64,000 bases of DNA. Origin: Streptomyces viridiviolaceus. GTDB lineage: Bacteria; Actinomycetota; Actinomycetes; Streptomycetales; Streptomycetaceae. The position numbers were made by a program, and so were the translations under genes. The notes under the pieces are model-generated. The model was not told where the DNA came from, searched no databases, and was given only the letters and a program-made list of their open reading frames with translations. This document shows positions 32,355 through 40,924 of this stretch, one piece after another (the stretch's first letter is position 1; every line of letters starts with the position of its first letter). The stretch is taken from positions 124,001-188,000 of the forward strand of contig NZ_BMWA01000008.1 of NCBI RefSeq assembly GCF_014650995.1, written 5' to 3'.

Positions 32355-33331
32355 GTGCCGTGGCCGAACCACCCTCCGAGCCCCGTGCGGCCGCGGTCCC
32401 CGTGGAGAGTGCCGGGCCCTTCGTCCACCCGGCCCTGTTCTACGGCGACGAGCAGGAGTACCTCGCCGGCACGGTCCCCTTCGTGCGGGAGGGACTGGCG
32501 GCCGGCGAACCCGTGGCCGTGGCGGTGCCCGGTGAGCGGCTCGCGCTGATCCGGGACGCGCTGGGCGGCGACGCCGACTCCGTACGGCTGCTGGACATGC
32601 GGGAGGCGGGCCGCAACCCCGGCCGGATCATCCCCGGGGTGCTGCGCGCCTTCGCCGACGCGCAGCCGGACGGCCGACGGGTGCGGATCATCGGCGAGCC
32701 GATCTGGGCCGGCCGCAGCAGCACCGAGTACCCGGCCTGCGTCCAGCACGAGGCGCTGATCAACGACGCCTTCCGGGACCGTACGGTGACCATCCTCTGC
32801 CCGTACGACGCCCGCCGCCTCGACGAGCGCGTTCTCGCCGACGCCCACGCCACCCATCCGACCGTCATCCCCTCCGGCTCCCGGCGCGAGCAGGGCAGCG
32901 CCGCCTACGACCCGGCCGACGTCGTCGCCCGCTACAACGAGCCGCTGCCGCCCGTGCCGCACGCGACCGCCTTCGCCTTCGACGCCGACTCGCTCTCCCA
33001 CGCCCGGCACATCGCCGTCGACGAGGGCGCCGGACTCGGACTGACCGGCGTCCGGCTGCAGGACCTGGCGCTCGTGACGGCCGAACTGGTCACCAACAGC
33101 GTGGTGCACGGCGCCGGTTCCGGCATGCTGCGGGTCTGGCCGGAGGACGGGTTCGTGGTGTGCGAGGTGCACGACGGCGGGCGGCTCACGGACCCGCTGG
33201 CCGGACGCCGGCCCGCCTCCCGCGACCAGCGCGGCGGCCGCGGCCTGCTGCTCGTCAACCTGGTGTCGGATCTGGTCCGGGTGCACACCGGTGAGGACGG
33301 GACGACCGTGCGGTGCTGGTTCGCGCTGTGA
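32351..33331 (+). CDS. MEDS sensor domain fused to a GHKL ATPase (anti-sigma-factor-like kinase)
   Basis: 326 residues. Residues 20-190 are a MEDS (DcmR-type sensory) domain: FVHPALFYGDEQEYLAGTVPFVREGLAAGEPVAVAVP, then VRIIGEPIWAGRSSTEYPACVQHEALIN. Residues 200-326 are an HATPase_c/RsbW-like domain with an intact N-box (LVTAELVTNSVVHG), G1 (CEVHDGGR) and G2 (GGRGLLLVNLVSD). MEDS domains sense small ligands, originally dichloromethane or methanol, and RsbW-like kinases phosphorylate STAS antagonists. The coupled STAS gene upstream is the natural substrate. The sigma factor controlled is not encoded nearby. Confidence 0.88.
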   Translation: MSAVAEPPSEPRAAAVPVESAGPFVHPALFYGDEQEYLAGTVPFVREGLAAGEPVAVAVPGERLALIRDALGGDADSVRLLDMREAGRNPGRIIPGVLRAFADAQPDGRRVRIIGEPIWAGRSSTEYPACVQHEALINDAFRDRTVTILCPYDARRLDERVLADAHATHPTVIPSGSRREQGSAAYDPADVVARYNEPLPPVPHATAFAFDADSLSHARHIAVDEGAGLGLTGVRLQDLALVTAELVTNSVVHGAGSGMLRVWPEDGFVVCEVHDGGRLTDPLAGRRPASRDQRGGRGLLLVNLVSDLVRVHTGEDGTTVRCWFAL

Positions 33332-33361
33332 CCGACGGCCGCCGTCCGCGGTCCCGGCCGC

Positions 33362-34798
33362 TCACAGGGGCGCCTCCCAGGTGACCGTCGTCCCCGCGCC
33401 GCCACCGGTGCCCTCGTCCCCGGTGGCGCCGTCGTCGGACACCGTCAGCCGCACCCCCTCCCGGCCGTCCGCGAGCGTCGCGGACGCGTCGACGGCGACC
33501 TCGACCCGGCTGACGCCGGGGCGCCGGACCGCGGCGGCCAGGGCGCGGCGCAGGGCGGCGAGCAGACGGTCCGCGACCCGGTCCGGTACGCGGCTGTCGA
33601 CGGCGCCCGTGAACTGCGTGGACGGCGGGAAGCCGAGCCGCGCGGCGGCGCCCGCGCTCTCCCGCAGCACCCGGGCCCGCAGACCGGCCGGCGGCTCCGC
33701 CGGGGGCTGCTGCAGCGAGAAGATCGTCGTACGGACCTCCTGGACCGTGGACCGCAGTTCGTCCACCGCCCGGCCGAGGATGTCGGCGACGTCGTCCGCG
33801 CCGCGGCGGCGCCGTGTGGACTCCAGCATCATGCCGGTGGCGAACAGCCGCTGCACCACCAGGTCGTGCAGGTCCCGGGCGATGCGGTCGCGGTCCTCGT
33901 AGACCGCGAGGCGTTCCCGCCTGTGCGCCGCGTCGGCGAGGACCAGGGCGAGCGCGGCCTGGGAGGCGAACTGGCCGGCCAGCAGCCGTTCCACGGACGT
34001 GTAGGGCCGGCCGCCGCGGCGGCGGGGCAGCGCGAGGGTGCCGATGAGCCGGCCGCCGGCCTGCAGGGGCAGCATCATGCTCGGCCCGAACCGGTGCCGC
34101 ACATGCGTCGTCATGCGCGGGTCGGTGGCGGAGTCCGCGATGAACACCGGTTCACCGACGAGGAGTTGTTCCAGCACCGCGCTGCCCGGCGCGATCGTGG
34201 TGCCGACGATGCCCCCCGGGTCGTCCGGCGCCGAGGCGGTCACGATCTCCATGCCGCCCTCGGCGGTGGGCTGCAGGATCACGCCCGCGGACGCGTCGGC
34301 GAGGATCCGGGCCCGCTCGGCGACGGTCATCAGCGCGTCGTCGGCGCTCTCCCCGGTGAGCAGCGCGGTGGTGACCGCCGCCGCGCCCTCGATCCAGCGC
34401 TCGCGCTGCCGGGCCGTCTCGTACAGCCGGGCGTTGCCGATCGCGATGCCGGCGTGGGCGGCCAGGACCCGCAGCACCTGCTCGTCCTCGGCCGTGAACG
34501 GGCCGCCGCCGCGCCGGCCGGCCAGGTGCAGCCGGCCGAACTCCTCGTCGTGCACGTGGATCGGCACCCGCAGGCGGTGGGCCGGGTCGGACGCGGCGGC
34601 CGGGCGGCACGCGGCGTGGATCTCGGTGAGGCCGTCCCGCCCGGGCTCGGCCGGGGCCAGCGTCGCGCGGGCGGCGCCGGTCAGCTCGACGGCACCCTCC
34701 ACGATGTGCTGCAGGGTGCCGCGCAGATCGAGGTCGGTGCCGACGCCGAGGACGGCTTCCAGCAGGCGGGTCAGCCGCGCGGCGGACGGGCCGGGCAT
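33362..34798 (-). CDS. GAF-domain sensor histidine kinase with a degenerate ATP-binding domain
   Basis: 478 residues, no membrane helix. Two GAF domains (about 20-140 and 155-305) precede a HisKA_3 dimerisation helix with the phospho-acceptor His in YEDRDRIARDLHDLVVQRLFATGMML near residue 315. The ATPase part is damaged. Where DosS-like kinases have an ExxxN(xx)RH N-box, this protein has LLAALRRALAAAVRRPGVS, without the Asn, and the Gly-rich second box is reduced to DEGTGGGAGTT. The overall layout is DosS/DevS-like. It may therefore act as a sensor or scaffold with little kinase activity. No response regulator gene is adjacent. It follows mbl in the same direction with a 21-base gap, perhaps sharing its transcript. 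Confidence 0.85.
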   Translation of the reverse strand: MPGPSAARLTRLLEAVLGVGTDLDLRGTLQHIVEGAVELTGAARATLAPAEPGRDGLTEIHAACRPAAASDPAHRLRVPIHVHDEEFGRLHLAGRRGGGPFTAEDEQVLRVLAAHAGIAIGNARLYETARQRERWIEGAAAVTTALLTGESADDALMTVAERARILADASAGVILQPTAEGGMEIVTASAPDDPGGIVGTTIAPGSAVLEQLLVGEPVFIADSATDPRMTTHVRHRFGPSMMLPLQAGGRLIGTLALPRRRGGRPYTSVERLLAGQFASQAALALVLADAAHRRERLAVYEDRDRIARDLHDLVVQRLFATGMMLESTRRRRGADDVADILGRAVDELRSTVQEVRTTIFSLQQPPAEPPAGLRARVLRESAGAAARLGFPPSTQFTGAVDSRVPDRVADRLLAALRRALAAAVRRPGVSRVEVAVDASATLADGREGVRLTVSDDGATGDEGTGGGAGTTVTWEAPL

Positions 34799-34819
34799 GC
34801 CGTTCGGCTTCCTCGGCGC

Positions 34820-35857
34820 TCACTCGGCCAGCGGATCCAGCACCATCGGCTCGACCCCGCCCTCCAGCATGGTGCCGAGGCCCTGGACGGCGCACACGTC
34901 GGGCCGGTCCGCGATGTGCACCGGCATGCCGGTCGCCTGACGCAGCATCTGGTCGAAGCCGGGCAGCAGCGCGCTCCCGCCGACCATCATGATCCCGCGG
35001 TCGGCGAGGTCCGCGACCAGCTCCGGCGGGCAGCCCCGCAGCACCTGCCCGATGCCGTCGAGCACGGCGGTCAGCGGCGTCTGGATGGCGTTGCGCACGG
35101 CGGCGGTGTCGACCTGCACGCTGCGGGGCAGACCGGTCGCCACGTCCCGGCCGTGGATCTCGGTGCACGCCGGGCCCTGCGGGGTGAGCCCGTTCCCGGA
35201 CAGGGCGACCTGCAGCGGCCGCACGGACTGGCTGGGCAGCACCAGCCTGTGCTGGTGGCGCAGGTGCTGCACGATCGCGTGGTCGACGGCCTCACCGCCG
35301 ACCGGGATGCGCACGGCGGTCACGATCGAGCCCAGGGAGAGCACGGCGACCTGCGTGGCGTGCGCCCCGCACACCATGATCATCGTGGCTTCGGGCTGCT
35401 CCACCGGCAGACCGCAGCCGACGGCGGCGGCGATGAGCGTGTCGACGAGTTCGACGCGGCGGGCGCCGAGCCCGACCAGCGTCTCGATCGCCGCCCGCTG
35501 GGCCAGCGGATCGGCGTCGTGCGGGGTGCAGGCGGCGGCGCGCAGCCGGGGCTTGCGGCGCAGGCCACGGCGGATCTTGTCGCCGAGCAGGTGCCGCAGC
35601 ATGCGCTGGGCCATCTCGATGTCGACCACCGTGCCGCCGGAGACGGGCCGGACGACGCGGATGTAGGCGGGGGTGCGGCCGGTCATCCTCTCCGCGAACT
35701 CGCCGACCGCGATGAGCGCGCCGGTGCGGGTGTTGATCGCCGCGGCGGACGGCTCGTCGACGACGAGCCCGACACCCTTCACGTACACGCGGGTCCGTGA
35801 CGCTCCCAGGTCGACGGCGAAGTGGCAGCGGCGCAGCTGCTCCAGACTGGCGGGCAT
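34820..35857 (-). CDS. mbl: MreB-like actin homologue Mbl
   Basis: 345 residues from ATG 35857. It is an actin-fold protein: phosphate 1 motif FAVDLGASRTRVYVKGVGL at the N-terminus, the ATP-binding connect region LVDTLIAAAVGCGLPVEQPEATMIMVCGAHATQVAVLSLGSI near 140-185, and adenosine motif GIMMVGGSALLPGFDQML near 290. It is more divergent than true MreB. The S. coelicolor Mbl gene lies in this neighbourhood and contributes to spore wall integrity rather than hyphal shape, so a role in sporulation is expected. No mreC/mreD/pbp genes accompany it, unlike the mreB cluster. Confidence 0.88.
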   Translation of the reverse strand: MPASLEQLRRCHFAVDLGASRTRVYVKGVGLVVDEPSAAAINTRTGALIAVGEFAERMTGRTPAYIRVVRPVSGGTVVDIEMAQRMLRHLLGDKIRRGLRRKPRLRAAACTPHDADPLAQRAAIETLVGLGARRVELVDTLIAAAVGCGLPVEQPEATMIMVCGAHATQVAVLSLGSIVTAVRIPVGGEAVDHAIVQHLRHQHRLVLPSQSVRPLQVALSGNGLTPQGPACTEIHGRDVATGLPRSVQVDTAAVRNAIQTPLTAVLDGIGQVLRGCPPELVADLADRGIMMVGGSALLPGFDQMLRQATGMPVHIADRPDVCAVQGLGTMLEGGVEPMVLDPLAE

Positions 35858-35986
35858 GGCAGATCCTCCCGAGAGCGCGGACCGTGCGGGGGCCGCCGGG
35901 GTGGCCGGCCTCTCAGGCATCGTGCGCGGGGGCGGGGGCTGGCGCCTGTTATGGGGGGCCGAACGGGACCCGCACGCGGTGGGCGC

Positions 35987-38900
35987 TCATCGGGGCAGCG
36001 CGCCCAGCGCGTCGATCAGGGGTGCCAGGGAGCGGACGATCACCTCGCAGCCCTCCGCCCGCAGCCGCTGCTCGTCGGCGAGCGTGCGCGCGAAGCCGAT
36101 GAACGGCAGGCCCAGGTGCCGGGCCGCGCCCAGCTCGGCGGAGGAGGAGCCGATCACCGCGGGCGCGCGGGGCACGTGGTGGAGGGAGTCCAGCGCCCGC
36201 TCCAGACAGTCCGGGTGGGGCATCAGCCGGGTCAGGTCCGCGCTGCGGCCGTGCACCCGGCGCACCGACGCCGCCAGCGAGTGGTCTCTGAGATGCCGGT
36301 GCGCGGCCTGCTCGGACACGTCGGTGACCACCCGGAAGTCGAACGCGAAACGGGAGGACGTCAGGGCGACCACCAGGGAGGTGGCGTCGGGGGTCTGGAA
36401 CGCCTTCGACGCGGCCCTCAGCTCCAGGCGGTCCAGGCGCTCGCGCAGCACCGGCGCGAGACGGGTGTCGTGGGCGAAGACGCGCAGCACCTCCAACGGG
36501 TGCACGGCACCGGCCCGGGCGACGTCCGGGCGCGGGAGGGGGTGGCCGGCCAACGCGTCCGCCGGGTCGCGCTCGTCGGCCACCAGGGACAGCAGCTCGC
36601 GGGCCGCGACGCGGGCGGCCGACTCCGAGAACAGGCGCGTCAGCGGGCCGTCGAAGCCGAGCAGCACCGCGTCCGCGCCGCGCAGCACCTGCGACGGCGT
36701 CCGCTCGCCGGAGCCGGGCCGCTGGGGCGAGCCCTGCGACCCGCCCTCCGGCTCCAGCCGCACCGAGCACGCCACCGACAGGCCCGGCACCCGCCACTCG
36801 CGCAGGGCGTCCCTGACCGCTTGCTGGGCGGCGCCGACGCGCTGGACGGGGTGGCGGCGGGTGTGCCGGGGCGCCTCCTCCAGGACGTGCTCGAGCAGGC
36901 GGTCCAGGACACGCGGGGTCCTGGCGGCGACCATGGCGACCGGGTCGACGACGTGCCAGGACAGTTCGACGGAGGCCGCGAACACCCCGCCGCGGGAACC
37001 GGGCAGGACCACTTCGTGAGCGGCCCGGTGGGTGGTCAGGTCGACCTCGTAGTACTTCATCTCCCGCCCGGTGCGCGGCAGGCCCCGTTCCTCCGGGTCG
37101 AGGAGGGTCAGCAGGCCGTTCGTCGAGACCAGGACGACGGCCGTGCGGCCAGGGTCCGGCGCGGGGAGCCGGGTGCTGTCCGGGACGGTGAACGGGCCGC
37201 GCACCAGATCCCGCTGGCGGGCGTCCGGGGCCGCCGGCGGCGGGGACAGGGGGCAGTACCAGGCGAGGGGCTGGGCGTTCGGCGATCCGGGCCGCGGGAG
37301 GGGCCGGAAGGACGTGGGCCCGTGCTCGCCGAGGACGTCGGCGAACTCCTCGTACAGCGCCGGCGAGAGCACCACCAGGACGTCCCCGCCGGACCGGTCG
37401 AGGGCTTCGCGTACTTCGGGCGGTTCCACGGCTCGGTCGGCGTCGGCGAACCGGGGCGCGTGCCAGAAGGTCACCCGGACCCGGGGCGGGCGCTCCAGCC
37501 CGGCGAGCGCCCGGGGCAGATGGTGCAGGACGCCGACGAGGACCGGCTGGACGTCGGCCTCCGGTTCGGTGAGGACGATGTAGCCGTTCCCGCGGGCCAG
37601 CACCTCGTGATCGCCGGCCGCGACGTCGCCCTGCGCCAGCAACTCGGTGACCGCCAGGCCGAGCACGCGGCGGGCCTCCTCGTCCAGGTCGGACGCCGCC
37701 TCGAACACGATCGTCGGCCGGGGCCGCTCCGAGGCCGCGCGCAGCTCGCGGTACAGCTCCTGGAGCGCGGGGTCGGCCGGCTCGCCGTGCTGCCGGTGCC
37801 GGTGCTCGGCGTACGACTCGTACGACTCGACGGCCTCCGCGATCCGGCCCGCGCCCCGCAGCGCCAGGATGTGCAGTCGGCGCAGGTCCTCGCGGTCCGG
37901 GTGGTCCCGCAGCAGGACGCGGAGGTCGGCCGCGGCCCGCTCGTGGTCGCCGAGTCCGAGGTCGAGTTCGGCCCGGGTGGCGCACAGGCTCAGGCGCAGG
38001 GCGCGCAGCCGGGCGCGGGCCGCCCGGGCGGCAGGGCCGGGGACGCGCTCCAGGGGATCGCCGAACCACAGGTCCAGCGCCTTCTGGACCGCCCGGCGCC
38101 GCTCGCGCGGCTCGGACCCGGCCGTCGGGTGGCCGAGGAGTTCCTCACAGTGGCGTACGTCGATGTAGTCGTCCGGGGCGTGCAGGGCGTAGCCGTCGGG
38201 GAGGGCGGCGACGGTGGCGGGGCCGAGGCGGGTGCGCAGTTCGTCCGCCAGCATGCGGACCCGGTTGGCCGGGAAGTCCGCGGGCTGGGTCTCCCACAGG
38301 CCCGCCGTCAGCTCGGCGAACGACACCCGCCTGCCGGGCCTGAGCAGCAGCATGCAGAGCACGGCCTCCGCCTCCGGCGTCAGCAGAACCCGAGACCCGT
38401 CACCGCGGCGGATCCCCGGGCGGCCGAGCAGGCGGAAGCGCATGCGGCGGGGCCAGGAGACCCGTGAGAGCTCCGCCACCGCCGACCGGGTGACGCCCGA
38501 CGCCGGACTGTGCTCTATCTCCTCGACGAGCCGCTGGTACTTGGCCGGTGCCGCCACGTCCCGGGCCAGCCGCTTCACCATGCGGCCCAGCTCCGTGAAG
38601 TCCTGGGCGGCGTCCTTGCCGGAGGACTCCCAGCCCAGGGCGAACCTGCTGATCACCACGGTGCCGTCCGGTCGCAGCCGCAGCCCCTTGGTGTCGCGCT
38701 GTCCCCACACCAGGCCCCGGGCGTGCAGTGCCTGGAGCCCTGCCGTCGTCTGCGCCGCCAGGCGGGCGAACACCCCGAAGGACACACCGGGTCCGCTGCC
38801 GCGTTCCAGCTCGCGCACCGTGACCCCGTCCTGGAACTCCACGACCAGATAGGGCTGCTCGCCCTCCCAGCCGTGGTCCAGCACGCGCGCCACATGCGGG

Positions 38901-40924
38901 TCGTCGATCCCGGCGAGGACATCCGCCTGCCGCTCGAACCGCTCCCGCGACGACTGGCCCGGGTACAGGTGGACGACCACCGTGTCGCCGGACCGCTCGT
39001 CCACGGCCTCCCACACCCGGCGCCCGTAGTTCGGCTGCTCCACCAGCCGGTACCGTCCGCCGACCAGCCGCCCCCTCGCCCGGTCCCCGCCGAGCCGTCG
39101 CACCGTCTCCTCGCGGACCGTCGCGAACGCCGTGCCCTCCGGGTCCGGGCGGGCCTGGGCGCGGAACTCGCCCGCCGCGAACCCCGCCCGCTCGTCGATC
39201 AGCCCGCCGATCCGGGCCAGCAGTTCCCGGGTCCGCCCGCGTGCGGTGCGCGGCAGGGACCGCAGCAGCAGGTCGCGTACGCCCGGGCGGAAGGCGTACG
39301 AACCGGCCGGGCCGGGGACGGCGGTCAGCAGGCCGCTGAGGACGATCTCGGCGAGGTGCTGCGGTCGCGGGCTGCGTTCGAGGGCGCGCTGCGCGAGGCG
39401 CATCACCGGCAGGGACGGCACGGCGAGGGACAGATGGCCGGCCAGGCGGAACGCCTCCGGGGACGCCGTGGCCCGGAAGCGCAGCACGAGGTCCTCGGCG
39501 GACAGCTCGGCGACGTCGGGAGCCGGTTCGGCGGGCGGCACCGGCGCGGGCGGCAGCCAGGCGACCGCGCCCGGATACCGCCCGGCGCCGGGGTCGGCGA
39601 GCAGCGCGGCCCAGTTGGCGAGCCAGGCGGGACCGGGCTCCAGCACCGGCACGGGGACGGCGGACGGGGGCCGGACCGGGGCGTCCGGGGCGTACGGGGC
39701 GAAGGCGAGGGCCGCCGAGGGCGCGGCGGCGGCCGGGGGCGTGAGCAGTCCGGCCTCGGCGGGCAGCGCGGTGCCGGACCACAGGTGTTCGGGCAGTGGC
39801 TGGACGACGGCCAGGGGCATGCGGCCGGCCCAGCGGCGCAGGGTGCGGTGCCAGCGGTCGCCCGCCGGGCCCGGCCGCCACTGGGGGCCCATGCAGTCGG
39901 TGACCACCAGCGTGACGGTGCGGCCGTCGGCGATGGCGGGGACGCCGGGTGCGCGGCCGTCGGGGGTGGCCGGATGGACGGTGACCGTGCGGAAGATGCC
40001 GGACTGGGCGAGGACGGCGTGCAGTTCGCGGACCAGGGGCCGCCAGACGGGCATCGTGGGGCCCGTGTCGTGCACCAGGTTCAGGCGCAGCCACCGGTCG
40101 GGGGCCGGACACAGCACCGGCAGCCAGACGTCGGGGTGCGCGCCGAGCCGGGCGATGCGGTCGGCCGTGGCCCGCTCGTCCAGGACGACGCGGGCGCGGG
40201 ACGTGGGCACCTTGCGCTGCAACGGGCGCAGCGCGCGTTGCAGCGCGAGCGTGCGGGGCAGCATCGGTGGCGCGGGCGCCAGCAGCGACGTGCTGTCGGC
40301 GTGCCCGCGGGGCCGGGAGGTCGCAGGCAGGTGCAGGGGGATCCGGTCGTCGGAGGGCGCACGGGGCGCCGAGGGCGGCGGATCGGCGCGCGGTTTCCGG
40401 GGCGGCGACGGGACCGCGGCGCCGGCGGCGGGGTCCCGGGGCATCCCGGCGACGGATCGGGCGGCGTCCTCCCGGCCACCGGGTCCGCCGGCCGACGGGC
40501 GCCCACCGGGCGGCGGCGGTAACCGGTCGGCCAGCCACAGCAGTTCCGCCAGCTCGCGGGGTGTCGGCCCGTCGGCGGCGTCCGCTCCCGCGGCGGCGGC
40601 CAGCACGGCCCGCAGCCGTCCGACGGCTGCCGGGGCGGCTGTCGCCGGGGTGCCCGCCGAGCCGTCCGCCGCGCCGGCTGCCGTGTCGTTCGCGCGGTTT
40701 CCGGGGGTTGTTGCGTCGGGTGGGGCCGGGGGAGCGGACGTGGTGTTGTCCGTCGGTGGGGTGTCCGTTTCGTCGGCGGTCGACGGGTTGTCGGCCGTGG
40801 CGGCTGCCGTGTGGTTCGCGCGGTTGCCGGGTGTCGTTCGGGCGGGTGGCGTCGGGAGGGGCGCCGAGGTGCCGTTCGCCGGGGCGGCGGCCGGCGGCTC
40901 CGTGCCCTCCGGGTCAGAGGCCAT
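35987..40924 (-). CDS. Giant SAV_2336-type / pseudokinase / SARP-BTAD / HAD-like regulator of a MoxR-VMAP system
   Basis: 1645 residues in one intact frame, start ATG 40924. Order: a Pro/Ala/Thr-rich disordered region (1-220); a SAV_2336 N-terminal domain (about 230-600) with LVHDTGPTMPVW near 285 and VVTDCMGPQW near 340, resembling vWA/MIDAS motifs; a protein-kinase-like domain (620-830) whose Lys, HRD and DFG equivalents read VVHLY, WGQRD and SRF, so it is a pseudokinase; an OmpR-type winged helix plus BTAD/TPR region as in SARP regulators (830-1060); a 300-residue uncharacterised part; and a HAD-like C-terminus (1415-1645) in which the nucleophile Asp is lost (LLGFDGPL) and GDxxxD reads GSSSAE. 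The gene overlaps the MoxR gene by 11 bases. It probably receives a signal through MoxR and transduces it to DNA or another target. Its precise role is unknown. Confidence 0.85.
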   Translation of the reverse strand: MASDPEGTEPPAAAPANGTSAPLPTPPARTTPGNRANHTAAATADNPSTADETDTPPTDNTTSAPPAPPDATTPGNRANDTAAGAADGSAGTPATAAPAAVGRLRAVLAAAAGADAADGPTPRELAELLWLADRLPPPPGGRPSAGGPGGREDAARSVAGMPRDPAAGAAVPSPPRKPRADPPPSAPRAPSDDRIPLHLPATSRPRGHADSTSLLAPAPPMLPRTLALQRALRPLQRKVPTSRARVVLDERATADRIARLGAHPDVWLPVLCPAPDRWLRLNLVHDTGPTMPVWRPLVRELHAVLAQSGIFRTVTVHPATPDGRAPGVPAIADGRTVTLVVTDCMGPQWRPGPAGDRWHRTLRRWAGRMPLAVVQPLPEHLWSGTALPAEAGLLTPPAAAAPSAALAFAPYAPDAPVRPPSAVPVPVLEPGPAWLANWAALLADPGAGRYPGAVAWLPPAPVPPAEPAPDVAELSAEDLVLRFRATASPEAFRLAGHLSLAVPSLPVMRLAQRALERSPRPQHLAEIVLSGLLTAVPGPAGSYAFRPGVRDLLLRSLPRTARGRTRELLARIGGLIDERAGFAAGEFRAQARPDPEGTAFATVREETVRRLGGDRARGRLVGGRYRLVEQPNYGRRVWEAVDERSGDTVVVHLYPGQSSRERFERQADVLAGIDDPHVARVLDHGWEGEQPYLVVEFQDGVTVRELERGSGPGVSFGVFARLAAQTTAGLQALHARGLVWGQRDTKGLRLRPDGTVVISRFALGWESSGKDAAQDFTELGRMVKRLARDVAAPAKYQRLVEEIEHSPASGVTRSAVAELSRVSWPRRMRFRLLGRPGIRRGDGSRVLLTPEAEAVLCMLLLRPGRRVSFAELTAGLWETQPADFPANRVRMLADELRTRLGPATVAALPDGYALHAPDDYIDVRHCEELLGHPTAGSEPRERRRAVQKALDLWFGDPLERVPGPAARAARARLRALRLSLCATRAELDLGLGDHERAAADLRVLLRDHPDREDLRRLHILALRGAGRIAEAVESYESYAEHRHRQHGEPADPALQELYRELRAASERPRPTIVFEAASDLDEEARRVLGLAVTELLAQGDVAAGDHEVLARGNGYIVLTEPEADVQPVLVGVLHHLPRALAGLERPPRVRVTFWHAPRFADADRAVEPPEVREALDRSGGDVLVVLSPALYEEFADVLGEHGPTSFRPLPRPGSPNAQPLAWYCPLSPPPAAPDARQRDLVRGPFTVPDSTRLPAPDPGRTAVVLVSTNGLLTLLDPEERGLPRTGREMKYYEVDLTTHRAAHEVVLPGSRGGVFAASVELSWHVVDPVAMVAARTPRVLDRLLEHVLEEAPRHTRRHPVQRVGAAQQAVRDALREWRVPGLSVACSVRLEPEGGSQGSPQRPGSGERTPSQVLRGADAVLLGFDGPLTRLFSESAARVAARELLSLVADERDPADALAGHPLPRPDVARAGAVHPLEVLRVFAHDTRLAPVLRERLDRLELRAASKAFQTPDATSLVVALTSSRFAFDFRVVTDVSEQAAHRHLRDHSLAASVRRVHGRSADLTRLMPHPDCLERALDSLHHVPRAPAVIGSSSAELGAARHLGLPFIGFARTLADEQRLRAEGCEVIVRSLAPLIDALGALPR

